Positions 15,220 through 24,310 of a stretch of 63,955 bases of DNA are shown here, piece after piece. The translations under genes were made by a program, and so were the position numbers. The notes under the pieces were generated by a model. The model searched no databases, had not been told where the DNA came from, and saw only the letters and a list, made by a program, of their open reading frames with translations. Each line of letters opens with the position of its first letter. The first letter of the stretch is position 1. Origin of the DNA: Hyphomicrobiales bacterium. GTDB taxonomy: Bacteria; Pseudomonadota; Alphaproteobacteria; Rhizobiales; Beijerinckiaceae. Location: contig JAIXTP010000001.1 of NCBI GenBank assembly GCA_027483895.1, positions 1 to 63,955 on the forward strand, in the 5' to 3' direction.

Positions 15220-16914
15220 GTGAAGAAACTGATCAACGATCCGCGCGGAACCGTGCGGGAGATGCTGGAAGGGTTCGTCGATCTCGCGCCGGGACAGGCG
15301 CTTCTCGATACCGAGAACGTGATCGTCCGCGCGGATCTGCCGCCTCCGCCGGCCCGCAAGGTCGCGGTCCTCTCCGGCGGCGGCAGCGGGCATGAGCCCG
15401 CCCATGGCGGCTTCGTGGGCGAAGGCTGCCTCACGGCGGCGATCGCGGGCGACGTATTCACCTCGCCGAGCGTCGACGCCGTCCTCGCCGCGATCCGGGC
15501 CGCGGCGGGCCCCGCAGGCGCGGTGCTGATCGTGAAGAACTACACGGGCGACCGCCTCAATTTCGGCCTCGCCGCGGAACTCGCCACCGCCGAAGGCATC
15601 CCGACCGAGGTCGTCGTGGTCGCCGACGACGCGGCGCTGCGCGATCTCGTGGAGCCCGCTCGTCGCCGCGGGATCGCGGGCACCGTGCTGGTCCACAAGG
15701 TCGCGGGTGCCGCGGCCGAAGCGGGCAAGCCGCTCGGCGAGGTCGCACGCCTCGCGCGCGCGGCGGCCGAAGACGTCTCCACGATGGGCGTCGGCCTCGG
15801 CTCCTGCACGGTTCCGGCCGCGGGAAAGCCGGGCTTCGAACTCGGTCCGGACGAGATGGAACTGGGTCTCGGCATTCACGGGGAGAAGGGCGTCGAACGC
15901 GGCCCCATGTTGCCCGCGGACGCCGTGGCGGATCGCATTCTCGACACCGTGCTGGCCGACCGCAGGCTGCCTAAGGGCGAGCGCGTGGCCCTTCTCGTCA
16001 ACGGCCTCGGCGGCACGCCGCCGATGGAACTGGCGGTGGTTGCGCGCCGCGCTCTGGCGCGCCTGCGCGAAGAGGGCCTCATCGTCGAGCGCGCCTGGGC
16101 GGGCAATCTGATGACTGCGCTCGAAATGCCGGGCTGCTCGATTTCCGTGATGCGGCTCGACGCGGAACGCGCCGCGCTGATCGACGCGCCGACCTCCGCG
16201 CCCGCATGGCCCGGACCCGGCCGGATCAGGCCGAACCGCGCCGTCGTCCGCGTGCCGCAACCCGCCGCCGCGCACCCGGCGCAAGCGCCGGGACCGCTCG
16301 CGCCCGCGCTGAAGGCCGCGGCCGAAGCGGTCGCGTCCGCGCTGGAAAAGGCGGAAGCGCATCTCACCGATCTCGATTCGAAGGCGGGCGACGGCGATCT
16401 CGGCGCCAGCATGGCCCGCGGCGCCGCCGCGATCCGTGCCCTCCCGGCGTCCGCCTGGGCGACGCCCGAAACGGCGCTCACCGGCATGGCCGACGCGCTG
16501 GGCCGCGCGATCGCGGGCAGTTCCGGCCCCTTCTACGCGACGGCGCTGATGCGCGCGGGGCGGACGCTGGCCGACACGCCGGCGCCTTCGACCGCCGATT
16601 GGTCCGAGGCCTTCGCCGCGGCGGTGGCGAGCGTCGGCGAGATCGGCGGGGCGAAGCCGGGCGACCGCACGATGCTGGACGCCCTCGTCCCGGCCTCGGA
16701 TGCATGGACGAAGGCAATCGCGGCAGGCCGCCCCGCGGCGGCCGCTCTGCGTGCCGCGGCGGACGCGGCGGAGGCAGGAGCCGCGGCCACCGCCGCTATG
16801 GAGCCTCGCCTCGGCCGGGCCAGCTATCTCGGCAAGCGCGCGATCGGCACGCCCGACGGCGGCGCCGTCGCGGTGGCGATCTGGATGCGCGCCTTGGCCG
16901 ACGCGACGCATTGA
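15220..16914 (+). CDS. Dihydroxyacetone kinase, DhaK-DhaL fusion (ATP-dependent)
   Basis: Phosphorylates dihydroxyacetone (or a related triose) with ATP. The 564-aa protein joins a DhaK domain (about 1-330) and a DhaL domain (about 365-564). DhaK has the SGGGSGHEPAHGGFVG substrate loop, and the His that binds the substrate covalently, in LGIHGEKG, falls at residue 220, the same number as in Citrobacter DhaK; this supports the GTG start with GGGGAGGAC upstream. DhaL has the Mg-ATP aspartates in DLDSKAGDGDLGASM. In a formate-oxidising organism it may serve glycerol or C1/triose metabolism; no aldolase or glycerol gene is adjacent. Confidence 0.94.
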   Translation: MKKLINDPRGTVREMLEGFVDLAPGQALLDTENVIVRADLPPPPARKVAVLSGGGSGHEPAHGGFVGEGCLTAAIAGDVFTSPSVDAVLAAIRAAAGPAGAVLIVKNYTGDRLNFGLAAELATAEGIPTEVVVVADDAALRDLVEPARRRGIAGTVLVHKVAGAAAEAGKPLGEVARLARAAAEDVSTMGVGLGSCTVPAAGKPGFELGPDEMELGLGIHGEKGVERGPMLPADAVADRILDTVLADRRLPKGERVALLVNGLGGTPPMELAVVARRALARLREEGLIVERAWAGNLMTALEMPGCSISVMRLDAERAALIDAPTSAPAWPGPGRIRPNRAVVRVPQPAAAHPAQAPGPLAPALKAAAEAVASALEKAEAHLTDLDSKAGDGDLGASMARGAAAIRALPASAWATPETALTGMADALGRAIAGSSGPFYATALMRAGRTLADTPAPSTADWSEAFAAAVASVGEIGGAKPGDRTMLDALVPASDAWTKAIAAGRPAAAALRAAADAAEAGAAATAAMEPRLGRASYLGKRAIGTPDGGAVAVAIWMRALADATH

Positions 16915-16930
16915 ACGCACGGAAACTGGG

Positions 16931-16954
16931 CGACCGGTCCGCTAGGACCGGTCG
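16931..16954. terminator. Hairpin between dhaKL and tRNA-Arg
   Basis: Perfect 10-bp stem CGACCGGTCC-GCTA-GGACCGGTCG, followed by AATTT on the plus strand. It lies 16 nt after the dhaKL stop and just past the 3' end of the oppositely oriented tRNA, so it can end both transcripts. Confidence 0.75.
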
Positions 16955-16958
16955 AATT

Positions 16959-17035
16959 TGGCGACCCCGGCAGGATTCGAACCTGCGACCATCGGCTTAG
17001 AAGGCCGGTGCTCTATCCATCTGAGCTACGGGGCC
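16959..17035 (-). tRNA. tRNA-Arg (anticodon TCT)
   Basis: 77 nt with encoded CCA. Acceptor GGCCCCG pairs with CGGGGTC (one G-U). Anticodon loop CTTCTAA gives TCT, reading AGA. The T arm GCAGG-TTCGAAT-CCTGC is standard. Confidence 0.97.
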
Positions 17036-17072
17036 CGAAGGCCGGAGAACCGGAAGCCGCTTCGGGCCGGCC

Positions 17073-17381
17073 TCAGTGGGTCCACTGACCGATGCGGTTG
17101 AACTTGAAATTGTCCGAGTAGGACATGGTGCGCCGCTTCGGATCCTTGGGCTCTTCGACCTGATAGGCGATGCCGTTCTTCACGGCATAGGCGATCGCCT
17201 CGTCCTTGGTGTCGAACCACAGCTTGATCTGCCGACGCGTGTCGCGACCGCTCGTCCAGCCCATCAGCGGATCGATCTCGCGCGGGTCGTCCGAAACGAA
17301 TTCGAGCAGCCAGCGATGGGTCTTGGCCGTGCCGGACTGCATGGCGGTCTTGGCGGGGCGGTGGATCCTGGCGAGCGTCAT
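17073..17381 (-). CDS. Complex I NDUFS4-like accessory subunit (ETC complex I subunit conserved region)
   Basis: A 102-aa homologue of the eukaryotic 18-kDa Complex I subunit NDUFS4, a supernumerary subunit found in alphaproteobacteria. Hallmarks: ARIHRPAKTAMQSGTAKTHRWLLEF at the N-terminus, then PLMGWTSGRDTRRQIKLWFDTKDEAIAYA and the C-terminal NFKFNRIGQWTH, the most conserved part of the family. It is expected to sit at the peripheral arm of NADH dehydrogenase. It lies between two tRNA genes on the same strand and far from nuo genes, as in many relatives. Confidence 0.95.
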   Translation of the reverse strand: MTLARIHRPAKTAMQSGTAKTHRWLLEFVSDDPREIDPLMGWTSGRDTRRQIKLWFDTKDEAIAYAVKNGIAYQVEEPKDPKRRTMSYSDNFKFNRIGQWTH

Positions 17382-17425
17382 GTCTCAGTTCCGTTCGGAT
17401 GCGTTCTCTCGCTCCCGGTCCCGGC

Positions 17426-17502
17426 TGGTCGGGGCAGCAGGATTCGAACCTGCGACCCTCTGCTCCCAAAGCAGATGCGCTACCAGACTGCGCTATGCCC
17501 CG
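17426..17502 (-). tRNA. tRNA-Pro (anticodon TGG)
   Basis: 77 nt with encoded CCA. Acceptor CGGGGCA pairs with TGCCCCG. Anticodon loop TTTGGGA gives TGG, reading CCA. T arm GCAGG-TTCGAAT-CCTGC. Confidence 0.97.
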
Positions 17503-17615
17503 GTTCCGGAACCGAGCCTTCCCCGTCTACGCTCTGCGCCGGCACGGATCAAGCCCGACGAACGGCACGCGGAAGCGCTTGCGCACCCGGGCCTTGTGCG
17601 CGACAAGCCCGGCCG

Positions 17616-19493
17616 ATGCTGCACGTCAACGATCTCACTTACCGGCTGGGTCCGCGCCTGTTGTTCGATCAGGCGACCGTCGCGCTGCCCGGCTCCGCGC
17701 GGGTGGGATTCGTGGCGCGCAACGGCACGGGCAAGACCACCCTCTTCCGCATCATCCGCAACGAACTCTCGCCCGAGGGCGGCAGCGTCACCGTGGGCCG
17801 CGGCCTGCGGATCGGATCGGTCGCGCAGGAAGCGCCGGGCGGCCCCGACACCCTGATCGAGGTCGTACTCGCCGCCGACACGGAACGCGCGGCGCTGCTC
17901 GCGGAAGCCGAGACGGCGACCGACCCTCATCGGATCGCCGAGATCCAGACGCGGCTCGTCGATATCGGCGCGCATGCTGCGCCCGCCCGCGCGGCCGGCA
18001 TCCTGCACGGCCTCGGCTTCGACGCCGAGGCGCAGGCGCGGCCCTGCTCCTCCTTTTCCGGCGGCTGGCGGATGCGCGTGGCGCTGGCGGCGGTGCTCTT
18101 CGCCGAACCCGATCTGCTGCTGCTCGACGAGCCGACCAACTATCTCGACCTCGAAGGCACGCTCTGGCTGATGGAGTATCTGGCGCGATACCCGCACATG
18201 GTGCTGGTCATCAGCCACGATCGCGACCTGCTCAACCAATCCGTCGACCACATCCTGCATCTCGATCAGGGCAAGCTGACGCTCTATCGCGGCGGCTACG
18301 ACCAGTTCGAACGCCAGCGCCGCGAAAAGCAGGCGCTGCAGCTGAAGCTCCGCAAGAAGCAGGAAGACGAGCGGCGCCATCTGCAGGCCTTCGTCGACCG
18401 GTTCAAGGCCAAGGCCTCGAAGGCGCGACAGGCGCAGTCGCGCTTGAAGCGCCTCGAAAAACTCGAACCCGTCGCGGCCATCGTCGACACCGACGTGGTG
18501 CCCTTCGACTTCCCCTCCCCCGAGCGTCCGCTCTCCCCGCCCATCATCGCGATGGAGGGCGCGAGCGTCGGCTATGACGAAAAGCCGATCCTGACGCGCC
18601 TCGATCTGGTGATCGCCGACGACGACCGCATCGGCCTGCTGGGCTCGAACGGCAACGGCAAATCGACCTTCGCGAAGCTCGTCGGCGGCCGCCTCGCCGC
18701 CATGGGCGGAAGCGTCCGGCGTTCGAGCAAGCTGACGGTGGGCTATTTCGCGCAGCATCAGCTCGACGAACTCAACCCCAAGGCCACCGCCTTCGCCCAT
18801 GTCGCGGACCGGATGCCGGACGGCACGGAAGCGAAGATCCGGGCCCGCTGCGCGCGGATGGGATTTCCCGGGTCGAAGGCGGATACGCCGGTGTCGAGCC
18901 TTTCGGGCGGCGAGAAGGCCCGCCTGCTGATGGGCCTCGCCACCTTCGACGGCCCGCATCTCCTGATCCTCGACGAACCGACCAACCATCTCGACATCGA
19001 TTCGCGCGCCGCGCTGATGGAGGCGATCAACGACTATCAGGGTGCCGTCATCCTGATCTCGCATGACCGCTTCCTGCTCGAAGCCTGCGCGGACCGGCTG
19101 TGGCTGGTGGCGAAAGGAAGCGTGAAGCCGTTCGACGGCGACCTCGACGACTATCGCAAGATCGTCCTCGAAGGCCCTGACGGGGCTTCCGAAAAGAAGA
19201 GTGACGACGGCCGCGCGACGCAGGCCGACCAGCGCCGGGAGGCCGCCGACCGCCGGACCGGTCTCGCGCCGCTCAAGCGCCGGATCGACGCCGTCGAGCA
19301 GAAGATGGCGAAGCTGCAGGACCTCATGCAGCGCGTCGACGAGGCGCTGGGCGCGCCCGACGTCTTCCTCAAGGACCCCGAAAAGGCCTCGCGCCTTTCG
19401 GGCCAGCGCGCGGAACTCGAACGCGCCCTGACCGCGGCCGAGGAGGAGTGGCTGACGCTGTCCGGCGAATATGAAGGCGCCGTCGGCGGCTGA
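17616..19493 (+). CDS. ABC-F family ATP-binding protein (Uup/YheS-like)
   Basis: A cytoplasmic protein with two tandem ABC ATPase domains and no membrane part, 625 aa. Walker A motifs are ARNGTGKTTLF (about residue 36) and GSNGNGKSTF (about 345). The signatures are SFSGGWRMR and SLSGGEKAR, and the Walker B motifs LLLDEPTNYLD and LILDEPTNHLD. The charged linker (REKQALQLKLRKKQEDE) and a C-terminal coiled-coil (about 545-620) place it among translation-linked ABC-F factors, which bind the ribosomal E site. Which subfamily, and whether it gives antibiotic protection, is not resolvable here. It starts 113 bp upstream-divergent of tRNA-Pro. Confidence 0.93.
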   Translation: MLHVNDLTYRLGPRLLFDQATVALPGSARVGFVARNGTGKTTLFRIIRNELSPEGGSVTVGRGLRIGSVAQEAPGGPDTLIEVVLAADTERAALLAEAETATDPHRIAEIQTRLVDIGAHAAPARAAGILHGLGFDAEAQARPCSSFSGGWRMRVALAAVLFAEPDLLLLDEPTNYLDLEGTLWLMEYLARYPHMVLVISHDRDLLNQSVDHILHLDQGKLTLYRGGYDQFERQRREKQALQLKLRKKQEDERRHLQAFVDRFKAKASKARQAQSRLKRLEKLEPVAAIVDTDVVPFDFPSPERPLSPPIIAMEGASVGYDEKPILTRLDLVIADDDRIGLLGSNGNGKSTFAKLVGGRLAAMGGSVRRSSKLTVGYFAQHQLDELNPKATAFAHVADRMPDGTEAKIRARCARMGFPGSKADTPVSSLSGGEKARLLMGLATFDGPHLLILDEPTNHLDIDSRAALMEAINDYQGAVILISHDRFLLEACADRLWLVAKGSVKPFDGDLDDYRKIVLEGPDGASEKKSDDGRATQADQRREAADRRTGLAPLKRRIDAVEQKMAKLQDLMQRVDEALGAPDVFLKDPEKASRLSGQRAELERALTAAEEEWLTLSGEYEGAVGG

Positions 19494-20657
19494 TCAGCCG
19501 CGCGTGAAGCCGAGCCAGGCCAAAAGGCCCGCCATCGCGGCCCCGAGCCCGGCCAAGGACAGAAGCGCCGCGTCATAGCCGAAAACGGAGACGATCCCCG
19601 TGACCGGCAGCGGCATCCAGAGAAGCCCGATCAGAAACGCGGTGTTGAACACCGCCTGAGGCCCCGCCCGCTCCGACGGGGCAAGGCCACGGCTGACCCA
19701 TGCCGAGAGCACGGGATAGACGACGCTGTAGCCGAGGCCGAAGGCGAGACCGCCCGCAGCCACCGGCGGCACGGAGCCCGACACGGCCACCATGCCGTGC
19801 CCGGCCGCCATCATCATCAATCCGAAGGCCACCACCTTGCGCGGATCGCGCCCTTCGACGCCGCGCAACGCGATGACGCGCGAACCGACCATGGCGGCGG
19901 TGGAGGTGATGAAGAACCAGCCGATCGGCACCGCCTTGGCCTGCAGTGTCGCCGCCATCCACGAGGTGAGATAGCCGAACATCGAGCCCGAAACGAAGAT
20001 GGAGGCCACCGCGAGCGGCCTTTCGCCGACGAAGGCGGGACCGAGCGCGAGCCCCTTGGCCGCCGCGGGCTTCGACAAGGGCCGCATGCGCACCGTCAAT
20101 GCGAGCGCGAGGAGAACCGGAACGGCGCCGAGGATGAAGAACAGGTCCCGGCCGCCTTGCGCGAGCAGCCATTCCGCCGAGGGCGGCCCGACGGCCTGGG
20201 GCAGCGCCGCAAGCGTCGAGAAGATGCCGAACCGATAGACGAAGCCCGTGGAGCCGAGACGGCTCTGCGCATAAGTGAAGATCGGCGAGAAGACGAGGCC
20301 CCAGCCGACGCCCCATAGAAGCCGCGACACCAGGGCGGGCCAGAACGAGGCCGCGGTCCAATGCATCGAGAGAAAGGCCGCGCCGGTGAGCGCCATGCCG
20401 ATCCGCATGGTGCCGAGCACCCCGAGCCGTGCCGTGACGGCGCCGGTCAGAAGCGTGACCACAACCACGGGTACGCCGAAGACCGCCAGCAGAATGCCGA
20501 TCTGCGGCACCGGCATCCCGCCCGCCTTGAAGACGACGACGAGCAGGGCCTGCATGCTGTTGGTGAGCCAGACGAGGAAGGCCCCGATGAGAAGCAGCAG
20601 GAATTCCTCCCGCCCCCGCCGGTCGAGATAGCCGTCGAGCGCGGTGAAACCGCTCAC
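19494..20657 (-). CDS. MFS transporter
   Basis: A 387-aa integral membrane protein with about 12 hydrophobic helices in two halves; the loop between helices 2 and 3 carries GAVTARLGVLGTMRIG in the position of the MFS motif A. The GTG start overlaps the stop of the lipoprotein gene (GTGA). Substrate not predictable. Its TGA abuts the ABC-F TGA from the other strand, forming TGATCA with no spacer. Confidence 0.88.
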   Translation of the reverse strand: MSGFTALDGYLDRRGREEFLLLLIGAFLVWLTNSMQALLVVVFKAGGMPVPQIGILLAVFGVPVVVVTLLTGAVTARLGVLGTMRIGMALTGAAFLSMHWTAASFWPALVSRLLWGVGWGLVFSPIFTYAQSRLGSTGFVYRFGIFSTLAALPQAVGPPSAEWLLAQGGRDLFFILGAVPVLLALALTVRMRPLSKPAAAKGLALGPAFVGERPLAVASIFVSGSMFGYLTSWMAATLQAKAVPIGWFFITSTAAMVGSRVIALRGVEGRDPRKVVAFGLMMMAAGHGMVAVSGSVPPVAAGGLAFGLGYSVVYPVLSAWVSRGLAPSERAGPQAVFNTAFLIGLLWMPLPVTGIVSVFGYDAALLSLAGLGAAMAGLLAWLGFTRG

Positions 20658-21043
20658 TGCGCGCCGGCGCGGACGACGCGCACGAGCCGGTTGTCGGCGA
20701 AGAGGTAGATCGCCTTACCCGAAGGCTCCATGTAGAGCATGGTCGTCTCGCGCTTGGCGCGCGGGCTCGAGCCGGACTGCACGCTGAGCGGCGCACCCTT
20801 GGCCGCCACCAGTTCGCATTCCGTCATGCCGACGAGGGAATCGTCCGTGGTCCGGCTGCGGAACAGCGCCGGATCGATGGAGAGATCGGCCGTGCAGCGC
20901 CCGCTTTCGTCGACCACCGCTTCGGTCGTCGCCGCCCGCGCGGTCACGGTCTTGTCGTTGCGAAAGGCCGTCACCTCGGCGGCGCAGCCCGCCAGCAGCA
21001 GCGCGGTCGCGGTCAGCGTTGCGGTTCGCAAGGTCGCCTTCAT
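20654..21043 (-). CDS. Small lipoprotein of unknown function, BamE/OmlA-like in outline
   Basis: A 129-aa product with a lipoprotein signal (LTATALLLAGCAAEV, acylated Cys at about residue 20). The mature part ends GMTECELVAAKGAPLSVQ...TMLYMEPSGKAIYLFADNRLVRVVR, which resembles the short alpha-beta layout and G-M-T/S start of BamE-type lipoproteins; that likeness is a guess, not a firm family match. Start ATG overlaps the holC stop (ATGA). Confidence 0.8.
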   Translation of the reverse strand: MKATLRTATLTATALLLAGCAAEVTAFRNDKTVTARAATTEAVVDESGRCTADLSIDPALFRSRTTDDSLVGMTECELVAAKGAPLSVQSGSSPRAKRETTMLYMEPSGKAIYLFADNRLVRVVRAGAQ

Positions 21044-21492
21044 GCCTTCTTCTCCCAGCGTCCGTCGTCGTTCTGCTGCCAATAGGTCGCGTCGTGCCCC
21101 GCAGCGCGCGCCTCGCGCCATTGCTCGCGGGCCTTCGCGAGCGCCTCGTCGTCATTGCCGTCGAAAATGACGATCAGACGGCTGTAGCCCGCGACGTCGC
21201 GGGGCAAGGGCGCGCCTTCGACGAGGAAGCGGACTTCGGCTCCGTTCGGATTGCCGTCCCCCGCCGTCAACACGATCGGATCGTCTTCCGTCGCGGGCTC
21301 GCCGTCCGCGACATGGGGAAGGAAACTTTCTTCGGAGAAGGTCCACAGATGCGCGTCGAGCGCGGCCGTCCGCTCGGGGGTGACGGTCTGCACCACGGCC
21401 TTCCAGCCGCGATCGAGCGTCTTCTCGAGCAACATCGGCAGAACGTGCTCCAGCGGGCGCCGTTGCAGATGATAGAAAAAGGTCTCGACCAT
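21040..21492 (-). CDS. holC: DNA polymerase III chi subunit
   Basis: A 150-aa clamp-loader accessory that binds single-stranded-DNA-binding protein. The start FFYHLQRRPLEHVLPMLLEKTLDRGW and the central LWTFSEESFLPHV (the family's W-x-F-x-x-x-x-F-x-P-H pattern) are typical of HolC; so is the late RLIVIFDGNDDEALAKAREQWR. It follows pepA by 41 bp, the usual alphaproteobacterial arrangement. Confidence 0.94.
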   Translation of the reverse strand: MVETFFYHLQRRPLEHVLPMLLEKTLDRGWKAVVQTVTPERTAALDAHLWTFSEESFLPHVADGEPATEDDPIVLTAGDGNPNGAEVRFLVEGAPLPRDVAGYSRLIVIFDGNDDEALAKAREQWREARAAGHDATYWQQNDDGRWEKKA

Positions 21493-21533
21493 GGATCCTG
21501 AACGCTCCGGACGCTGAACGACGGAACCTGCCG

Positions 21534-23030
21534 TCACTCGTAATGTTCGGCCACGAACCGATCGAGAAGGCGCACGCCCCAGCCGGAGGCCCAGCTGCGA
21601 TTGACGTCGGAGGCGGGCGAGCCCATCGCCGTGCCCGCCACGTCGAGATGCGCCCAAGGCACGTCGCCCACGAAGCGCTTCAGGAACTGCGCGGCCGTGA
21701 CCGAACCGGCATGACGGCCGCCGGTGTTCTTCATGTCCGCGAATTTCGAGTCGATCATCTTGTCGTAGGCGGAGCCGAGCGGCATCCGCCACACGTTTTC
21801 GCCCGTCGCCCGGCCGGCCGCGACGAGGCGGTCGGCGATCGCGTCGTCATTGGAGAAGAGCCCCGCATTCTCCTGCCCGAGCGCCACGACGATGGCGCCC
21901 GTCAGCGTCGCGAGGTCGATCATCGCGGCGGGCTTGAAGCGTTCCTTCGCGTACCAGAGAACGTCCGCGAGAACGAGGCGGCCTTCGGCGTCGGTATTGA
22001 TGATCTCGATCGTCTGGCCGGAGAGCGAGGTGAGGATGTCGCCCGGGCGGATCGCCTTGCCGTCGGGCATGTTCTCGACGAGCCCGATGATGCCGACCGC
22101 ATCGACCTTCGCCTTGCGCGCCGCGAGCGCGTGCATGAGGCCGACGACGCAGGCCGCACCCGCCATGTCGCCCTTCATGTCTTCCATGCCGGCGCCGGGC
22201 TTCAGCGAAACGCCGCCGGTGTCGAAGCAGACGCCCTTGCCGATGAAGCAGAGCGGCGCCGTGCCCTTCTTGCGTGCGCCGCTCCAGCGCATGACGACGA
22301 CCTGGCTCTCATGCGCCGACCCCTGGCCCACCCCGAGAAGCGCGCGCATGCCGATCTTGCCGAGCTGCTTTTCGTCGAACACCTCTACTTCGACGCCGAG
22401 ATCGGAGAGCGCGGCCGCGCGACGGGCGAATTCGGCCGGATAAAGGACGTTCGGCGGCTCGTTGACGAGGTCGCGGGCCAGAACGACGCCGGACGCGACC
22501 GCGTCCCGCGCCTTCCACGCCTTCTTCGCCGCGGCAGGATCGGCGCAGGCGATCGCGAAGGCGGTGGTGAGGTCCTGCTCGTCCTCGTCCTTCTTCGTCT
22601 TGTAGCGATCGAAGGCGTAGGCACGCAGCCGCGCGCCGAGCGCGATGTCGGCCGCGGCCTCCGGGTCGGACCGGAAATCCTCCGGGCCGTCGAGCAGAAC
22701 GAGAACGGCCCGGGCGCGACCGACGGCACCCGCGACCGCTCCGCCGAGCGCGACATGGTCCGTCTCGCGACGGTCGGACGCCTTGCCGATCCCGACGACG
22801 ACGAGCCGGTCGGCCTGCAGGCCGGCGGGGCCGGGAACGACCAGCGAGGACTTCGCCTTCGCCTTGAATTTTTCGGCGGCCATGGCCCGGGAAACCGCTT
22901 CGACCGCGGCAGGTCCGAGCAGATCGACGACGGCGGGAGCCAAGGCCAGATCGTCGCCGGCGAAGACCACCAGAGTGCCGCCCGAAGGAAGGGCCGGAGC
23001 GACGAAGCTGAACTTCAGACGGTCGGACAT
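21534..23030 (-). CDS. pepA: Leucyl aminopeptidase (M17)
   Basis: A cytosolic two-metal aminopeptidase, 498 aa. The catalytic C-terminal domain has the metal ligands in [26 protein letters not shown] and the M17 signature [14 protein letters not shown]. The N-terminal macrodomain-like half is less conserved. It is the first gene of the pepA-holC-lipoprotein-MFS operon and is divergent from lptF, with a 146-bp shared promoter region that holds a small dyad CCATT-N5-AATGG at 23068-23082. Confidence 0.96.
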   Translation of the reverse strand: MSDRLKFSFVAPALPSGGTLVVFAGDDLALAPAVVDLLGPAAVEAVSRAMAAEKFKAKAKSSLVVPGPAGLQADRLVVVGIGKASDRRETDHVALGGAVAGAVGRARAVLVLLDGPEDFRSDPEAAADIALGARLRAYAFDRYKTKKDEDEQDLTTAFAIACADPAAAKKAWKARDAVASGVVLARDLVNEPPNVLYPAEFARRAAALSDLGVEVEVFDEKQLGKIGMRALLGVGQGSAHESQVVVMRWSGARKKGTAPLCFIGKGVCFDTGGVSLKPGAGMEDMKGDMAGAACVVGLMHALAARKAKVDAVGIIGLVENMPDGKAIRPGDILTSLSGQTIEIINTDAEGRLVLADVLWYAKERFKPAAMIDLATLTGAIVVALGQENAGLFSNDDAIADRLVAAGRATGENVWRMPLGSAYDKMIDSKFADMKNTGGRHAGSVTAAQFLKRFVGDVPWAHLDVAGTAMGSPASDVNRSWASGWGVRLLDRFVAEHYE

Positions 23031-23176
23031 GAATAGCCTCCGGAGGCGCAGGGTGGAATCGCGACTTCCATTGGTTTAATGGCAGAGTCCGTTGCGGCAA
23101 ACCGGCTTCTCGGCCGCAGCGCCGAGCGGGGCTTCCAAGGACGGAAAACGCGGCGGAAATCCGTCGAGGAACGCGC

Positions 23177-24310
23177 ATGACGCTCATCGAGCGCTATATC
23201 TTCAGGATCGCCTTCGCCGCCTGCGCCGCGACGCTGCTGACGCTCGCGGCGGTCGTGTGGATCAGTCAGGCCGTCCGCGACTTCGACCTCGTCACCGCGA
23301 AGGGCCAGACGCTCATCATCTTCTTCACCGTGACCGGCCTGTCGCTCCCCGCACTGATCACGGTGATCGCGCCCGTCGCCCTCTTCATCGCCGTCCTCTA
23401 CACGCTGAACCGTCTGGGCGGGGACAGCGAGCTCGTGGTCATGAACGCCGCGGGCATGGGGCCGCTGCGGGTCGCGCGTCCGTTCGCCGTCCTGACGGTC
23501 GTCGTGTCGCTGCTCGTGGCCTGGCTCACGCTGATCGTGATGCCGTCGAGCTTCCAATCGCTGCGCGATCTGCTCAGCCGGATCCGTGCGGACGTGGTTT
23601 CGAACATCGTGCGCGAGGGGCAGTTCACCCAGCTCGACCGCGGGATCATCTTCCATTTCCGGGAGAAGGCCGGCCCTTCATTGCTCGGCATCTTCATTCA
23701 GGACCGGCGCGACCCCGAGCGGACGATGGTCTATGTCGCGGAGCGCGGCCAGACCGTCGAGACCGACGGCATGTCCTATCTCGTGCTCGAGAACGGCAGC
23801 GTTCAACGCGAAGTGAAGGGCGGTGCGGGCCCGCAGATCGTCGCCTTCGAGCGCTACGCCTTCGATCTCAGCCAGTTCGGCGGCGAGATCGCCGGCGGCA
23901 ATTACACGAAGCCGCGCGAACGCACGACGCTGCAGCTGCTGACGGCGGAGCCGCCCGACCCGGCCTTTGCGGGGCGCTACCGGGCCGAACTCCACGACCG
24001 CATCTCGGCGCCGCTCTACCCCATCGCCTTCGCCGCCATCGCCTTCGCCGCGATCGGCAGGGTGCGGACGACCCGGCAGGGGCGCGGGCTCGCGACGGCG
24101 GCGGCCGTGGTCGCCATCGTCGCCCTCCGGATCCTCGGTTTCGCCGCATCGAGCCTGATCCTGCGCAGCGCCGCCCTCGTCCCCCTCGCCTATCTCGTGC
24201 CCGTCGGCGGGATGCTCGGGGCATTCTGGGCCGCGGCCGGCGCGCCGGGAGCGCATCTGTTCCGCGCGCTGATCGGTGTGCGGGCCCGGGCCGCGGGAGG
24301 ACGCGCTTGA
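23177..24310 (+). CDS. lptF: LPS export permease LptF
   Basis: Inner-membrane permease of the LptB2FG transporter, which extracts LPS from the inner membrane and passes it to LptC/LptA. At 377 aa it has the usual layout: three N-terminal helices starting MTLIERYIFRIAFAACAATLL, a periplasmic beta-jellyroll (about residues 125-265), and three C-terminal helices. The coupling-helix region reads GGDSELVVMNAAGM. It opens the operon lptF-lptG-lptD-pdxA-rsmA, all joined by 4-nt overlaps. Confidence 0.94.
   Translation: MTLIERYIFRIAFAACAATLLTLAAVVWISQAVRDFDLVTAKGQTLIIFFTVTGLSLPALITVIAPVALFIAVLYTLNRLGGDSELVVMNAAGMGPLRVARPFAVLTVVVSLLVAWLTLIVMPSSFQSLRDLLSRIRADVVSNIVREGQFTQLDRGIIFHFREKAGPSLLGIFIQDRRDPERTMVYVAERGQTVETDGMSYLVLENGSVQREVKGGAGPQIVAFERYAFDLSQFGGEIAGGNYTKPRERTTLQLLTAEPPDPAFAGRYRAELHDRISAPLYPIAFAAIAFAAIGRVRTTRQGRGLATAAAVVAIVALRILGFAASSLILRSAALVPLAYLVPVGGMLGAFWAAAGAPGAHLFRALIGVRARAAGGRA

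Noticed and set aside
16959..17502. tRNA-Arg and tRNA-Pro as integration sites
   Set aside because: Both tRNAs are intact, no duplicated 3' end is seen nearby, and the flanking genes are conserved housekeeping genes.
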